This document shows positions 53,039 to 62,358 of a stretch of DNA of 64,000 nt, in pieces. Every line of letters begins with the position of its first letter. Within the stretch, counting starts at the first letter, position 1. Source of the DNA: Pseudomonadota bacterium (GTDB lineage: Bacteria > Myxococcota_A > UBA796 > UBA9615); NCBI GenBank assembly GCA_024229515.1, contig JAAESI010000337.1, positions 1 to 64,000 on the forward strand, written 5' to 3'. The translations under genes and the position numbers were made by a program. A model generated the notes under the pieces. The model ran no database searches. It saw nothing but the letters and a program-made list of their open reading frames with translations, and was not told the DNA's origin.

Positions 53039-54199
53039 CTAACCGGTCGGCGCGGGCACGTCCGCTTCGGTGTCGATCACCTCGGTGTGAGAGGGCAGCC
53101 GCGCGGGGCGTCCGGCCACGGGCCACGGGGGTGGGCGAACGCCCTCCCGCAAGCCTTCCTCGCCGCATCGGAAGCGGAGGTAGCCGAGGTAGTGGTCGTG
53201 GAACCACTCCTCGTAGGTGCGGTCCGCGAGCCCCTGGAAGATGGGCACGTACTGCTCGTCTCGGACCTCGCGTCCGGTGATCCAGTCCTGCAGATGGAAG
53301 CGCGCGCCGTCCCAGATCCCGTACTGGCTGTTGGCGAAGGACCAGGAGCCGAGGTTGATGTAGCGCTTGGCGCCACCGTCGACCGGCACGACGCCGGGGA
53401 GGTGGCTGTGGCCGCAGATGATCGTGTCGTAGCCGCCCTGCCCGGACTCCAGCGCGGCGATGGCGGGCAGCGTGATCCCCATCGGATCGCCCATCGCGCC
53501 GCGGGTCCAGAAGTCGGTCCAGGCCTTGAGCTCGCGTCCCCAATGGGGGCGCCCGAAGCGTTTACCGAGGCGCTGGCGGACCTTGTTGAACTGCACCAGC
53601 CAGAAGAACAGCACGTGCACCAGGCGGTTGCTGAGTGTGTAGTAGTCCCGCAGCGGGATGCGGACCCAGGTGCGGAAGATGCGCTCGTACAGGTGCGACA
53701 CCTTGGTCATCACGCTGGACTCTTCGAACTTCTCGCCCACGTAGGAGTCGAATTCGTAGCCGTGCACCGCGAGGATGTGCCCGTCGATGACGACCTTGTC
53801 GCACAGTTGCCACTTCAGGATGTCCCGGAACAGCAGGATGTCGGGGTCGTGGTTGCCGTACACGTAGATGACCCGCATCTGGTCGGTCAGCCGGGTCAGG
53901 CGCGAGATCACCTCCGGGTGCGCGCGCACGATGCGGCTGAAGTACCAGGCCTGGTCGAAGTCGAGGGCGTCGCCGAGGATGACGAGGGCCTGGCCGTGCC
54001 GCTCGACCTCGTCCAGGAACGCCAGGAACGGCCCGTCCTTGTTGCCGAACACGTCGCCGTGGCTCCCGTCCCCCATGTGGAGATCCGAGACGAAGTACAC
54101 CTTGCCTCCGCGGACCCGCTGGAGGTTGAGGGTGCTGATGCCGTCCGCGGCGCCGTCTTTGCCGACGGTCCCGGTAAGGCTGGTCAGGGCATCGACCAT
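53039..54199 (-). CDS. LpxH-like metallophosphoesterase
   Basis: The 386-residue protein has KVYFVSDLHMGDGSHGD, LVILGDALDFDQAW, YVYGNHDPD, LAVHGYEFDSY and TIICGHSHLPGV, the complete two-metal site in the arrangement of UDP-2,3-diacylglucosamine hydrolase-like proteins. It is longer than LpxH (about 240 residues), with an inserted aromatic-rich helix pair (RDYYTLSNRLVHVLFFWLVQF) that could lie on the membrane. A lipid-related substrate is plausible but not shown. Co-directional with mtnA; only 31 bp separate it from the divergent haem lipoprotein gene, including a TAGCGCTA palindrome at 54210-54217. Confidence 0.85.
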   Translation of the reverse strand: MVDALTSLTGTVGKDGAADGISTLNLQRVRGGKVYFVSDLHMGDGSHGDVFGNKDGPFLAFLDEVERHGQALVILGDALDFDQAWYFSRIVRAHPEVISRLTRLTDQMRVIYVYGNHDPDILLFRDILKWQLCDKVVIDGHILAVHGYEFDSYVGEKFEESSVMTKVSHLYERIFRTWVRIPLRDYYTLSNRLVHVLFFWLVQFNKVRQRLGKRFGRPHWGRELKAWTDFWTRGAMGDPMGITLPAIAALESGQGGYDTIICGHSHLPGVVPVDGGAKRYINLGSWSFANSQYGIWDGARFHLQDWITGREVRDEQYVPIFQGLADRTYEEWFHDHYLGYLRFRCGEEGLREGVRPPPWPVAGRPARLPSHTEVIDTEADVPAPTG

Positions 54200-54230
54200 C
54201 CTCCAAGGATAGCGCTACCATGCGCGCCGC

Positions 54231-54791
54231 ATGCGTTTCGGACTTCCCCTCGTCGCGCTCCTCCTGCTCCTGCAGGGCTGTCCGGAGGTCACGGACAACG
54301 TCCCCTGGGCGCTGGCGACGGCGGGCGATGACGACGACGCAACGGCCGACGACGACGACGCGACGGACGATGACGACGCCACCGACGACGACGACAGCTC
54401 GGTCGAACCGTGCGACATCTCCTGGATCGACGAGACCGAGGATCCGATCAGCTACTCCAGCCAGATCGAGCCGATTTGGTTCGACCACTGCGCCGAGTGC
54501 CACATCCAGCAGAAGCGGGGCGAACTGACCCTGACCCCGGGCGCCTCCCACGAGGAGATCGTGGGGGTCGAGAACCTGCTCGGCGTGCTCGACGGCATGC
54601 TCCGGGTGGCACCCGGGGAGCCTCAGGCGTCCTACCTGATGCACAAGATCATCGGCTGCGAGCGGGACGACGCGGAGTGGGGTTACGAGCAGGGTTCGAT
54701 GCCCCCCGATCTCCCCGGCACCATCCCGCTGGAGGCTGAGGACGTCAGCCTGATCTACACCTGGATCGCGCAGGGGGCGCTGGACAACTGA
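54231..54791 (+). CDS. Mono-haem lipoprotein (planctomycete-type cytochrome c domain)
   Basis: A 186-residue protein with signal peptide and lipobox LLLQGC. A long acidic spacer of DDDDAT-type repeats (54325-54402) lifts the rest from the membrane. The domain has YSSQIEPIWFDHCAECH, a single CxxCH haem site, and later GSMPPDLPGTIPLEAEDVSLIYTWIAQGA, which fits the PSCyt1-like cytochrome family with a Met region as possible axial ligand. It is co-translated with the barrel gene (TGATG) and may pass electrons to or from the multihaem cytochrome. Confidence 0.8.
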   Translation: MRFGLPLVALLLLLQGCPEVTDNVPWALATAGDDDDATADDDDATDDDDATDDDDSSVEPCDISWIDETEDPISYSSQIEPIWFDHCAECHIQQKRGELTLTPGASHEEIVGVENLLGVLDGMLRVAPGEPQASYLMHKIIGCERDDAEWGYEQGSMPPDLPGTIPLEAEDVSLIYTWIAQGALDN

Positions 54792-56263
54792 TGCGGCCGC
54801 TCCTGGTCCTGTGCGCGCTCTTGCTGAGCGCCTCCCCCGCGTTCGCTGGCGGCTCCGGCGGCGTGCTCGCTACCGGCTGGGGTGATCTCGAGGACACCGC
54901 CTGGCTCAAGGGGGAGGGGCGCGGCGTCTACGTGCTCGGCCACGCGCGCACCGTGTACCGCTGGCGCTCGCTGCGCAGCTCGACCGACCGGGTCGTGCCC
55001 TTCAGCCCGCTGCACCAGAGCTTCCGCTTCGTCGTGCGCGACGACCGCAACCGCCACCGCGTCAGCTTCGAGACCTCGGTTCGCGGCGGCGCCGACCTGT
55101 ACCGCGGCGGCTTCCGCGGCGAGGTCCTGTACGCGTTCGTCGAGCTCGTGCCCGAGGGGCGCTGGGCGTCGGTGAAGCTCGGCCGACAGATCATCGCCAC
55201 CGGCGGGGCCGACGGCCTCACCCGCTTCGACGGCCTCAGCGGGCGCCTCGTCCTGCACCACCTCGCGCTGGAGACCTTCGCCGGCACCTCGCTGCGGAGC
55301 CGGGCGTTCATCGTGCCGGAGGACGAGCGCGACACGCACGAGACCGGCTGGGGACGCGACTGGACCTACGGCTTCGCCCTCGCGACCTCGGGGCTGCGCA
55401 CCACCCAGGTGCGGCTCGGCTTCCAGGACCGCTTCCGGGACGGCCGACTGGTCCGCCGGCACCTCACGATCGACGTGCACAAGGGCCTGTTCGGGATCAT
55501 CAACATCCGCGGCAACGTGGCCGTCGACCTGCTCCAGCGGCGGGTCGGCGAGGCGCTCGCGGGCGTGGACGCCCGGCCCGTGGACTGGCTGCGCGTCGGC
55601 GTCGAGTACGAGCACTGGGTGCCCACCTTCGACAGCGGCTCGCTGTTCTCGGTGTTCGCCACCGACCCCTACGACTCGCTGCGGGGCCACGCGCAGGTGC
55701 GCATCGGCTCGCTGCTGGAGGTCCACGCCGGCGGCGGTCTGCAGATCTACCCCGACCCCCTGACCAAGGACGGCGTGCCTCGGCCGGAGGTCGGACGGCT
55801 CAGCGGGACCCAGAACGTGGGCGTGTCGGTGCACCCGACGAAGTTCCTCCGGTTCGCGGTGGACCAGCGGCTGATCGACGGCACGGGCGGGCAGAAGATC
55901 GGCGTCTCGATGAGCGGGCGGGCGACGCCGTTCGAAGGTCGGCTCGACGTGAATCTCCGAGGCGACATCCAGGTTTACGACTTCAACCTTCAGCCGGAAC
56001 TCCAGGGCCGCTACGGCGGGCTGGCGCTCTCGGTTGGCGGTCGACCCGTGCCCTGGATGCGGGTCGGCGTGAGGGGCGAGACGATCTTCTCGCCGTGGCT
56101 GAAGAACGACTTCCAGCTCGCCGCGACCCTCGACTTCCTCCTCGGCATCCGCGCGATGGGCAAGGAGCGGGTGGCCCAGGCGCGGCTGGAGGACTGGCAG
56201 TCGGTGGCGCAGGCGCCGGCGCGCACCCCGAGCAACTTCGCCGGCCTGGACGGTGAGCTGTGA
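54791..56263 (+). CDS. Outer-membrane beta-barrel protein next to multihaem cytochrome
   Basis: The 490-residue protein has a signal peptide (LLVLCALLLSASPAFA) and then many alternating-hydrophobic strands ending in aromatic residues (SFRFVVRDDRNRHRVSFETSV, LRTTQVRLGFQDRF, WLRVGVEYEHW, FLRFAVDQRL, WMRVGVRGETIF). This is the composition of an outer-membrane porin. It has no haem motif. One-base overlap with the haem lipoprotein and a GTGA overlap with the 13-haem protein tie their synthesis together, as in porin-cytochrome electron conduits such as MtrAB-type systems. No sequence homology to MtrB is claimed. Confidence 0.75.
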   Translation: MRPLLVLCALLLSASPAFAGGSGGVLATGWGDLEDTAWLKGEGRGVYVLGHARTVYRWRSLRSSTDRVVPFSPLHQSFRFVVRDDRNRHRVSFETSVRGGADLYRGGFRGEVLYAFVELVPEGRWASVKLGRQIIATGGADGLTRFDGLSGRLVLHHLALETFAGTSLRSRAFIVPEDERDTHETGWGRDWTYGFALATSGLRTTQVRLGFQDRFRDGRLVRRHLTIDVHKGLFGIINIRGNVAVDLLQRRVGEALAGVDARPVDWLRVGVEYEHWVPTFDSGSLFSVFATDPYDSLRGHAQVRIGSLLEVHAGGGLQIYPDPLTKDGVPRPEVGRLSGTQNVGVSVHPTKFLRFAVDQRLIDGTGGQKIGVSMSGRATPFEGRLDVNLRGDIQVYDFNLQPELQGRYGGLALSVGGRPVPWMRVGVRGETIFSPWLKNDFQLAATLDFLLGIRAMGKERVAQARLEDWQSVAQAPARTPSNFAGLDGEL

Positions 56264-57468
56264 GGCGCTCCCTCGCCATCGCGGTGGTGCTTCTGCTGGC
56301 CTCGGGGCTGGCGATCGCGCGGGATCCGACCGCGGCCCCGCGGAGCGTCGAGGTCTACCCCGAGCAGTCGCTGCCGATCACGTTCAACCACGAGCGGCAC
56401 CTCACGCAGGGGCTTCAGTGCGTCACCTGCCACGCCGACGCGGTCACCTCGGAGTCGCCTCAGGACCTGCTGACGCCGAACCACGAGGTCTGCTCGCTGT
56501 GCCACCTCGTGCAGGCCCCCAACGCGGCCGAGCTGTTCCCCAAGGCCGCCTGTACGACCTGCCACGCGGGCCTGACCGAGGGCACGCCGGAGCACATGAG
56601 CCCGACCGGGCAGCCGCTCGAGACGGCTCCCCAGCCGGCGCGCATCCAGATCCCGACGGCCCGGATCACGTTCAGCCACAAGACCCACGTGGACGAGGGC
56701 GTTCCCTGCCTGCAGTGCCACGTGGGGGTCGATACGGCGGACCTCGCGACGCGGAACCACCTGCCGACCATGACCACCTGCCTGGGCTGCCATGACGGCG
56801 GCGAGGCGCCCAGCGAGTGCACGACCTGCCACCTGCAGGGTGACGGGGGGCGCATCCTGACGCCGCTGAACAAGGAAGAGTGGCTCAAGCCCAGCGGCCG
56901 CTTCCGGCCGGACGACCACTCCGATCCGCGGTGGCTCAAGATCCATCGCTCGGCGGCCCGCACGGACGAAGCCAGCTGCAGCGCGTGCCACGACACGGGC
57001 TTCTGCCTGGACTGCCACGACGGCCTCGACAAGCGCGTCGACCTGCACCCCGCCGACTGGAAGATGACGCACGGGCTGGAGGCGCAGCGCCGCACGCTGG
57101 ACTGCATGGCGTGCCACGAGCCCGAGTCGGACTGCCAGATCTGCCACACGGAGGCGGAGTTGGTGCCCGGTGAGTTCCCGTCCGACTCGCTGCGGTTCCA
57201 CCCCGAAGGCTGGGGCGGCACGCCGGGTGAGATCCCCGGAGCCGAGCACCACAGCTTCCAGGCCCGACGCAGCCTCGAGACGTGTGACGCGTGCCACGGC
57301 GGCGCCGGCGAGGCGCTCTGCCTGGAGTGCCACGCGGGCCTCGTGAACCCGCATCCCGAGAGCTGGGGCGAGGACGTCGGCGGCTGGCGCTACGGCCAGG
57401 GAGAGGGGACCGTGTGCCTGCGGTGCCACGCTCCCAACGATCCCGAACTGGACGGGATCCGGCAGTAG
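56260..57468 (+). CDS. Thirteen-haem c-type cytochrome
   Basis: The 402-residue protein has a signal peptide (LAIAVVLLLASGLAIA) and 13 CxxCH motifs (CVTCH, CSLCH, CTTCH, CLQCH, CLGCH, CTTCH, CSACH, CLDCH, CMACH, CQICH, CDACH, CLECH, CLRCH). Extra His residues (FNHERHLTQG, FSHKTHVDEG) supply bis-His ligands in the NrfH/cytochrome c3-like style. The chain of haems could carry electrons across the periplasm or through the adjacent barrel. GTG start overlapping the barrel stop (GTGA). Related proteins include those of DmsE/MtrA type, but relationship was judged only from haem number and context. Confidence 0.9.
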   Translation: MRRSLAIAVVLLLASGLAIARDPTAAPRSVEVYPEQSLPITFNHERHLTQGLQCVTCHADAVTSESPQDLLTPNHEVCSLCHLVQAPNAAELFPKAACTTCHAGLTEGTPEHMSPTGQPLETAPQPARIQIPTARITFSHKTHVDEGVPCLQCHVGVDTADLATRNHLPTMTTCLGCHDGGEAPSECTTCHLQGDGGRILTPLNKEEWLKPSGRFRPDDHSDPRWLKIHRSAARTDEASCSACHDTGFCLDCHDGLDKRVDLHPADWKMTHGLEAQRRTLDCMACHEPESDCQICHTEAELVPGEFPSDSLRFHPEGWGGTPGEIPGAEHHSFQARRSLETCDACHGGAGEALCLECHAGLVNPHPESWGEDVGGWRYGQGEGTVCLRCHAPNDPELDGIRQ

Positions 57469-57486
57469 CCTTACAGTCCGGCCGCC

Positions 57487-58086
57487 ATGGCCAGCGACGT
57501 CAAGTTCATCACCTCTGCCTTCAAGCGCGACCAGTGGGCCCCCGCGGATCGGCCCGAGATCGCCTTCGTGGGCCGCAGCAACGTGGGCAAGTCCTCCTGC
57601 TTGAACACACTGACGGGGCGCAACGGGATGGCCCGCGTCTCCAAGACGCCGGGGCGCACGCAGGCGATCAACTTCTTCGATGTGCGGCACGGGGGCCACG
57701 ATCTCCGGTTCGCGGATCTGCCCGGGTACGGCTTCGCCAAGGTGCCCAAGAGCGTCAAGAAGACGTGGGACAAGATGATCGGCGACTACCTCGCCCAGCG
57801 GGAGTCGCTGGTGCTCGTGGTCGTGTTGGTCGACATGCGCCGTGACCCCACCGACCTGGACAACAACATGTTGGACTGGCTGAGCGACCACGAGCGGCCC
57901 GGGCTGCTCGTGCTGACCAAGGTCGACCGCATCAGCAAGAGCAAGCAGCTCCACCGCCGCACCCTGATCTGCAAGGGGCTGGATGTGCCGCGCGAGGCCT
58001 CCGTGCTGTTCAGCAGCCCCGAGAAGACGGGCAAGGGCGAGCTGTGGGAACGCATCCTCGAGGCGGTTCGCGAGTTCGGGGACTAG
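57487..58086 (+). CDS. engB: Ribosome biogenesis GTPase EngB (YsxC/YihA)
   Basis: The 199-residue GTPase has G1 GRSNVGKSS, G2 region SKTPGRTQAINFF, G3 DLPGYG, G4 LTKVD and the C-terminal FSSPEKTGKGEL (G5). It is needed for 50S subunit assembly. It starts at ATG 57487 after a short gap from the cytochrome gene, and rlmE begins 2 bp after its stop, which makes a ribosome-assembly pair. Confidence 0.95.
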   Translation: MASDVKFITSAFKRDQWAPADRPEIAFVGRSNVGKSSCLNTLTGRNGMARVSKTPGRTQAINFFDVRHGGHDLRFADLPGYGFAKVPKSVKKTWDKMIGDYLAQRESLVLVVVLVDMRRDPTDLDNNMLDWLSDHERPGLLVLTKVDRISKSKQLHRRTLICKGLDVPREASVLFSSPEKTGKGELWERILEAVREFGD

Positions 58087-58088
58087 CC

Positions 58089-58684
58089 ATGGGCCGCCGC
58101 CGCAAGCCGGACTACACCGGAGGGGAGGCCCGCAGCCGCCAGGCGCGCGAGCAGGGCTACGCCGCCCGCTCCGTGTTCAAGCTCGAAGAGATCGACAAGC
58201 GCACGAGCCTGCTCAAGCGGGGCCAGAAGGTGCTCGATCTGGGCGCCTGCCCGGGCTCGTGGAGCCAGTACGCGCTCAAGCGGATCGGCCCCAACGGGCT
58301 GCTCGTGGCCATCGATCTGCAGGACATCGGGGTCAGCCTGCCCGGCGCCACGGTGCTCCAGGGCGACGCGTTCGAGCTGGACGTCGATCAGCTGCCCGAG
58401 GATGTGCCCCCGTTCGACGTCGTGCTCAGCGACATGGCCCCCAAGACGACCGGGGTGCCGCTGGCCGACCACGTCAACAGCGTCGAGCTGTGCGACCACG
58501 CGCTGACCCTGGCGAAGTGTTGGCTTCGACCGGGCGGCCACTTCGTCTGCAAGGTGTTCACGGGCGAGGACGAGCCGGCGCTGCGCAAGCGGGTGCAGGC
58601 GGAGTTCAGCAAGCTGCGCACGATCAAGCCCAAGGGGACCCGCAGCAACAGCCGCGAGACGTTCCTCGTGGGGCTGGGGAAGCG

Positions 58685-58688
<4 letters not shown>
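58089..58688 (+). CDS. rlmE: 23S rRNA 2'-O-ribose methyltransferase RlmE (FtsJ)
   Basis: The 199-residue protein has ARSVFKLEEIDKR with the catalytic Lys, VLDLGACPGSWSQYAL (SAM motif I), DVVLSDMAPKTTG with the catalytic Asp, FVCKVFTGED with the second Lys and SRETFLVGLG with the Glu, the complete K-D-K-E tetrad. It methylates U2552 of 23S rRNA. ATG at 58089, 2 bp after engB; its TAG shares a CTAG with the stop of pepA on the opposite strand. Confidence 0.95.
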
Positions 58689-60181
<1,493 letters not shown>

Positions 60182-60186
60182 CATGA

Positions 60187-60201
60187 CTCCTGAAAAAGGA
60201 G
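60187..60201 (-). promoter_or_regulatory. Hairpin sequestering the pepA Shine-Dalgarno
   Basis: CTCCT-GAAAA-AGGAG (plus strand 60187-60201) pairs the AGGAG of pepA on the mRNA with an upstream CTCCT followed by a U run. It could lower pepA translation or, with its T tract, act as a weak terminator for the gene at 60209. Confidence 0.4.
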
Positions 60202-60208
60202 CCGGACC

Positions 60209-61273
60209 CTAGAGCGCGGGGAGCAGGAAGTCCAGCGCCGCCTGGGCCAGTTCGGAGCGCGTGTTGCTGGGTGCGTGCTCCACGCTCCCCCAGTCGACGA
60301 CGTAGGCTCCGCCGGGCGGGTACGTCGCCCCGATCGTGTCGGCGGCAGGACGGGAGGTCTCGACGTCGATTCGCTCGTCCAGGGCGGAGTAGCCGTAGAC
60401 GATCGGGGCCCGGAAGCCGAGATCCTGCACGGCGTGCACCATCGAATCGCGCCGGAGGGCGACTCGGAGCGCCTCGAGCTGCTCGTCGGGGTCCTCGATC
60501 GCGCCCACTTCTCCGTCGTAGATGGTCAGCAGGCCTTCGACGTAGGCGCGGTTGGCGACCGCGGCGGTGACCACGGGGGCGAGCCAGTCCGGCGAGCTGT
60601 CGATGATGACGCCGTCGAGCACGATCCCGTCGAGGATGAGTTCGGTGATCGCGCGGCCTCCTTCGCCGAAGCCGACCGCGACGAGACGCTCGGGATCGAC
60701 GCCGGCCCGGGCTCGGCCCAGGTCGATGGCGTCACTGGCGAGGTAGGCGCCCTGGCGGAGGAAGTCTTCGCCCTCGAAGTCGTTGTCGGACCGGCCGTGC
60801 CACAGGTCGCCGTAGCAGTTGGCGGGGGCGACGAGGCTGTAGCCCTGGGCCAGGAGCAGGCCCGCCCAGGTGCCCGGGTACAGGGCGGTGTCCTCGGCGC
60901 CGGCGATCTGGAGGCCGAGCATGGTCTCGACCTCGGCCGCGGCCCAGGAGGTGGTGAGGCGGTCGTCCTCGACCCAGTGCTCGTCCTGGGCGTTGATGTA
61001 GTCGAAGGCCCGGCCGTGGAAGAAGACGGCGAGGGGGCGGGGCTCGGCCGCGCCGATCGGGTCGACGAAGTAAATGCGGGCGGTGGAGCCGTCGGGGCAG
61101 GTGTAGCCGTCGACGGTGTGGACCTCGAACTGAGCGTCGTCGCGATCGACGTACTGGGTGCCGAACGGGGTCCGGGTCAGGTCCAGATCCTCGAAGTCCG
61201 TGCTGCTCCAGCAGCCGGCGAGGAAGAGCGTGGCGAGGGGCAGCAGCGCGCGCGGGTTCAACATCGGCGCCAT
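60209..61273 (-). CDS. Alpha/beta-hydrolase-like lipoprotein lacking the nucleophile Ser
   Basis: The 354-residue protein has a signal peptide ending in lipobox FLAGC and an alpha/beta-hydrolase-like body. PLAVFFHGRAFD resembles the oxyanion strand, SDAIDLGRARAGVDPERLVAVGFGEGGRAI the nucleophile elbow, and FRAPIVYGYSALDERI the strand carrying the acid. The elbow reads GFGEGG where an active enzyme would have G-x-S-x-G, so Gly replaces the nucleophile. It is either inactive or uses another residue. Start ATG 61273 is supported by GGGAGG seven bases upstream; it overlaps the peptidase gene by 16 bp. Confidence 0.7.
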   Translation of the reverse strand: MAPMLNPRALLPLATLFLAGCWSSTDFEDLDLTRTPFGTQYVDRDDAQFEVHTVDGYTCPDGSTARIYFVDPIGAAEPRPLAVFFHGRAFDYINAQDEHWVEDDRLTTSWAAAEVETMLGLQIAGAEDTALYPGTWAGLLLAQGYSLVAPANCYGDLWHGRSDNDFEGEDFLRQGAYLASDAIDLGRARAGVDPERLVAVGFGEGGRAITELILDGIVLDGVIIDSSPDWLAPVVTAAVANRAYVEGLLTIYDGEVGAIEDPDEQLEALRVALRRDSMVHAVQDLGFRAPIVYGYSALDERIDVETSRPAADTIGATYPPGGAYVVDWGSVEHAPSNTRSELAQAALDFLLPAL

Positions 61274-62286
61274 GTTCGCCTCCCGAGGGCCACGGCGGCA
61301 AGCACCAGCAGGATCCCGCCGTCGAGGGGGCGGGGCGCGGAGGCGTCGCAGCCGGTGCACCCATCGCCCTCCTCGATCGGTTCCAGGGGCTCGGCGAGGC
61401 GGACGGCGTGGGCGGTGGCGATGGCGGCGACCTCAGCGAGGAAGGCGGAGTCGACGACCTCGAGGGTGTCGCCGCTGGTGTGGTAGGCGGGTGGCTGGGG
61501 GAAGCTGCCGATGTGGATGGCGGGGATGCCGGCCTCCCAGAAGGGGAAGTGGTCGGAGCGGTCGTCGCCGCCGATGCTGGCCTGGTTGACGCCGGAGACG
61601 TCCAGCCAGGTGCCGATGGCGTCGGCGGAGGCGAGGAACTCGTCGCCCGCTTCGGGCCAGTCCGCGTGGTAGGCGAACCAGAGCAGGCCGGAGCCGCCGG
61701 GGTTGTAGCCGACGGGGTCGAAGACGATGGCTACGTCGACCGGCTCGTCCAGGGCGTCGACGTGGTGGAAGGAGCCGACGAGGCCGACCTCCTCGGCGTC
61801 GAAGGCGATGAAGCGCAGGTCGTAGGCGAAGCCCGGCTCGTAGGCGGCGAGCAGGGTGGCGGCCTCGAGGAGCACGGCGATCCCGGAAGCGTCGTCGTCG
61901 GCGCCGGGGGCGGGGGTGGTGGCGGCTTCCCAGTCGTCCTCGGCCGAGGCGGTGGAGTCCCAGTGGGCGGCAAAGACGATGCGCCCCGCGGGTTCGGCGG
62001 CCGCAGACGGCAGGTCCGCGATGATGTTCCGGAGGTCGTCCTCGCCCAGCGCGGAGAAGGGCTCGGCCTGGACCTCGAGGCCGTCGATGGCCTCGAAGCG
62101 TCCCTGGAGCCAGTCCCCGGCGCGGTCGTGGTCGGGGTGCAGGATGTGCCGGGATTCGATGGCGGCGCCGTCGATGTCGGACCCGCCGGAGAGGTGGGAG
62201 ACGACGTCGATGACGCGGGTGGGTTCGACCTGGACGGCGGCTTCGGAGGGCGTCAGGAGCGACGCTGCGAGGAGGACGGGGAGCAC
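61258..62286 (-). CDS. M28-family zinc peptidase with MYXO-CTERM-like tail
   Basis: The 342-residue protein has a signal peptide and the M28 aminopeptidase metal site: FAAHWDST (His, Asp), GADDDASGIAVLLE (bridging Asp), AFDAEEVGLVGS (catalytic and ligand Glu), FDPVGYN and AYHTSGDT (last His). It cleaves N-terminal residues from peptides outside the cytoplasm. The C-terminus has paired Cys, then APRPLDGGILLVLAAVALGRR and basic residues, a MYXO-CTERM-like sorting tail, so it is probably surface-attached. Overlaps the next gene by 16 bp. Confidence 0.85.
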   Translation of the reverse strand: MLPVLLAASLLTPSEAAVQVEPTRVIDVVSHLSGGSDIDGAAIESRHILHPDHDRAGDWLQGRFEAIDGLEVQAEPFSALGEDDLRNIIADLPSAAAEPAGRIVFAAHWDSTASAEDDWEAATTPAPGADDDASGIAVLLEAATLLAAYEPGFAYDLRFIAFDAEEVGLVGSFHHVDALDEPVDVAIVFDPVGYNPGGSGLLWFAYHADWPEAGDEFLASADAIGTWLDVSGVNQASIGGDDRSDHFPFWEAGIPAIHIGSFPQPPAYHTSGDTLEVVDSAFLAEVAAIATAHAVRLAEPLEPIEEGDGCTGCDASAPRPLDGGILLVLAAVALGRRTWRRC

Positions 62287-62358
62287 GGGGGGAGCTTAGG
62301 GCAATTGACGCGGTCTCCGAACCGACGAACCCCAACGTGTGATCTCCAGCCCGGAGCC

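Noticed and set aside
62287..62358. Promoter for the M28 peptidase
   Set aside because: The 72-bp gap has no -35/-10 pair better than chance on the relevant strand.
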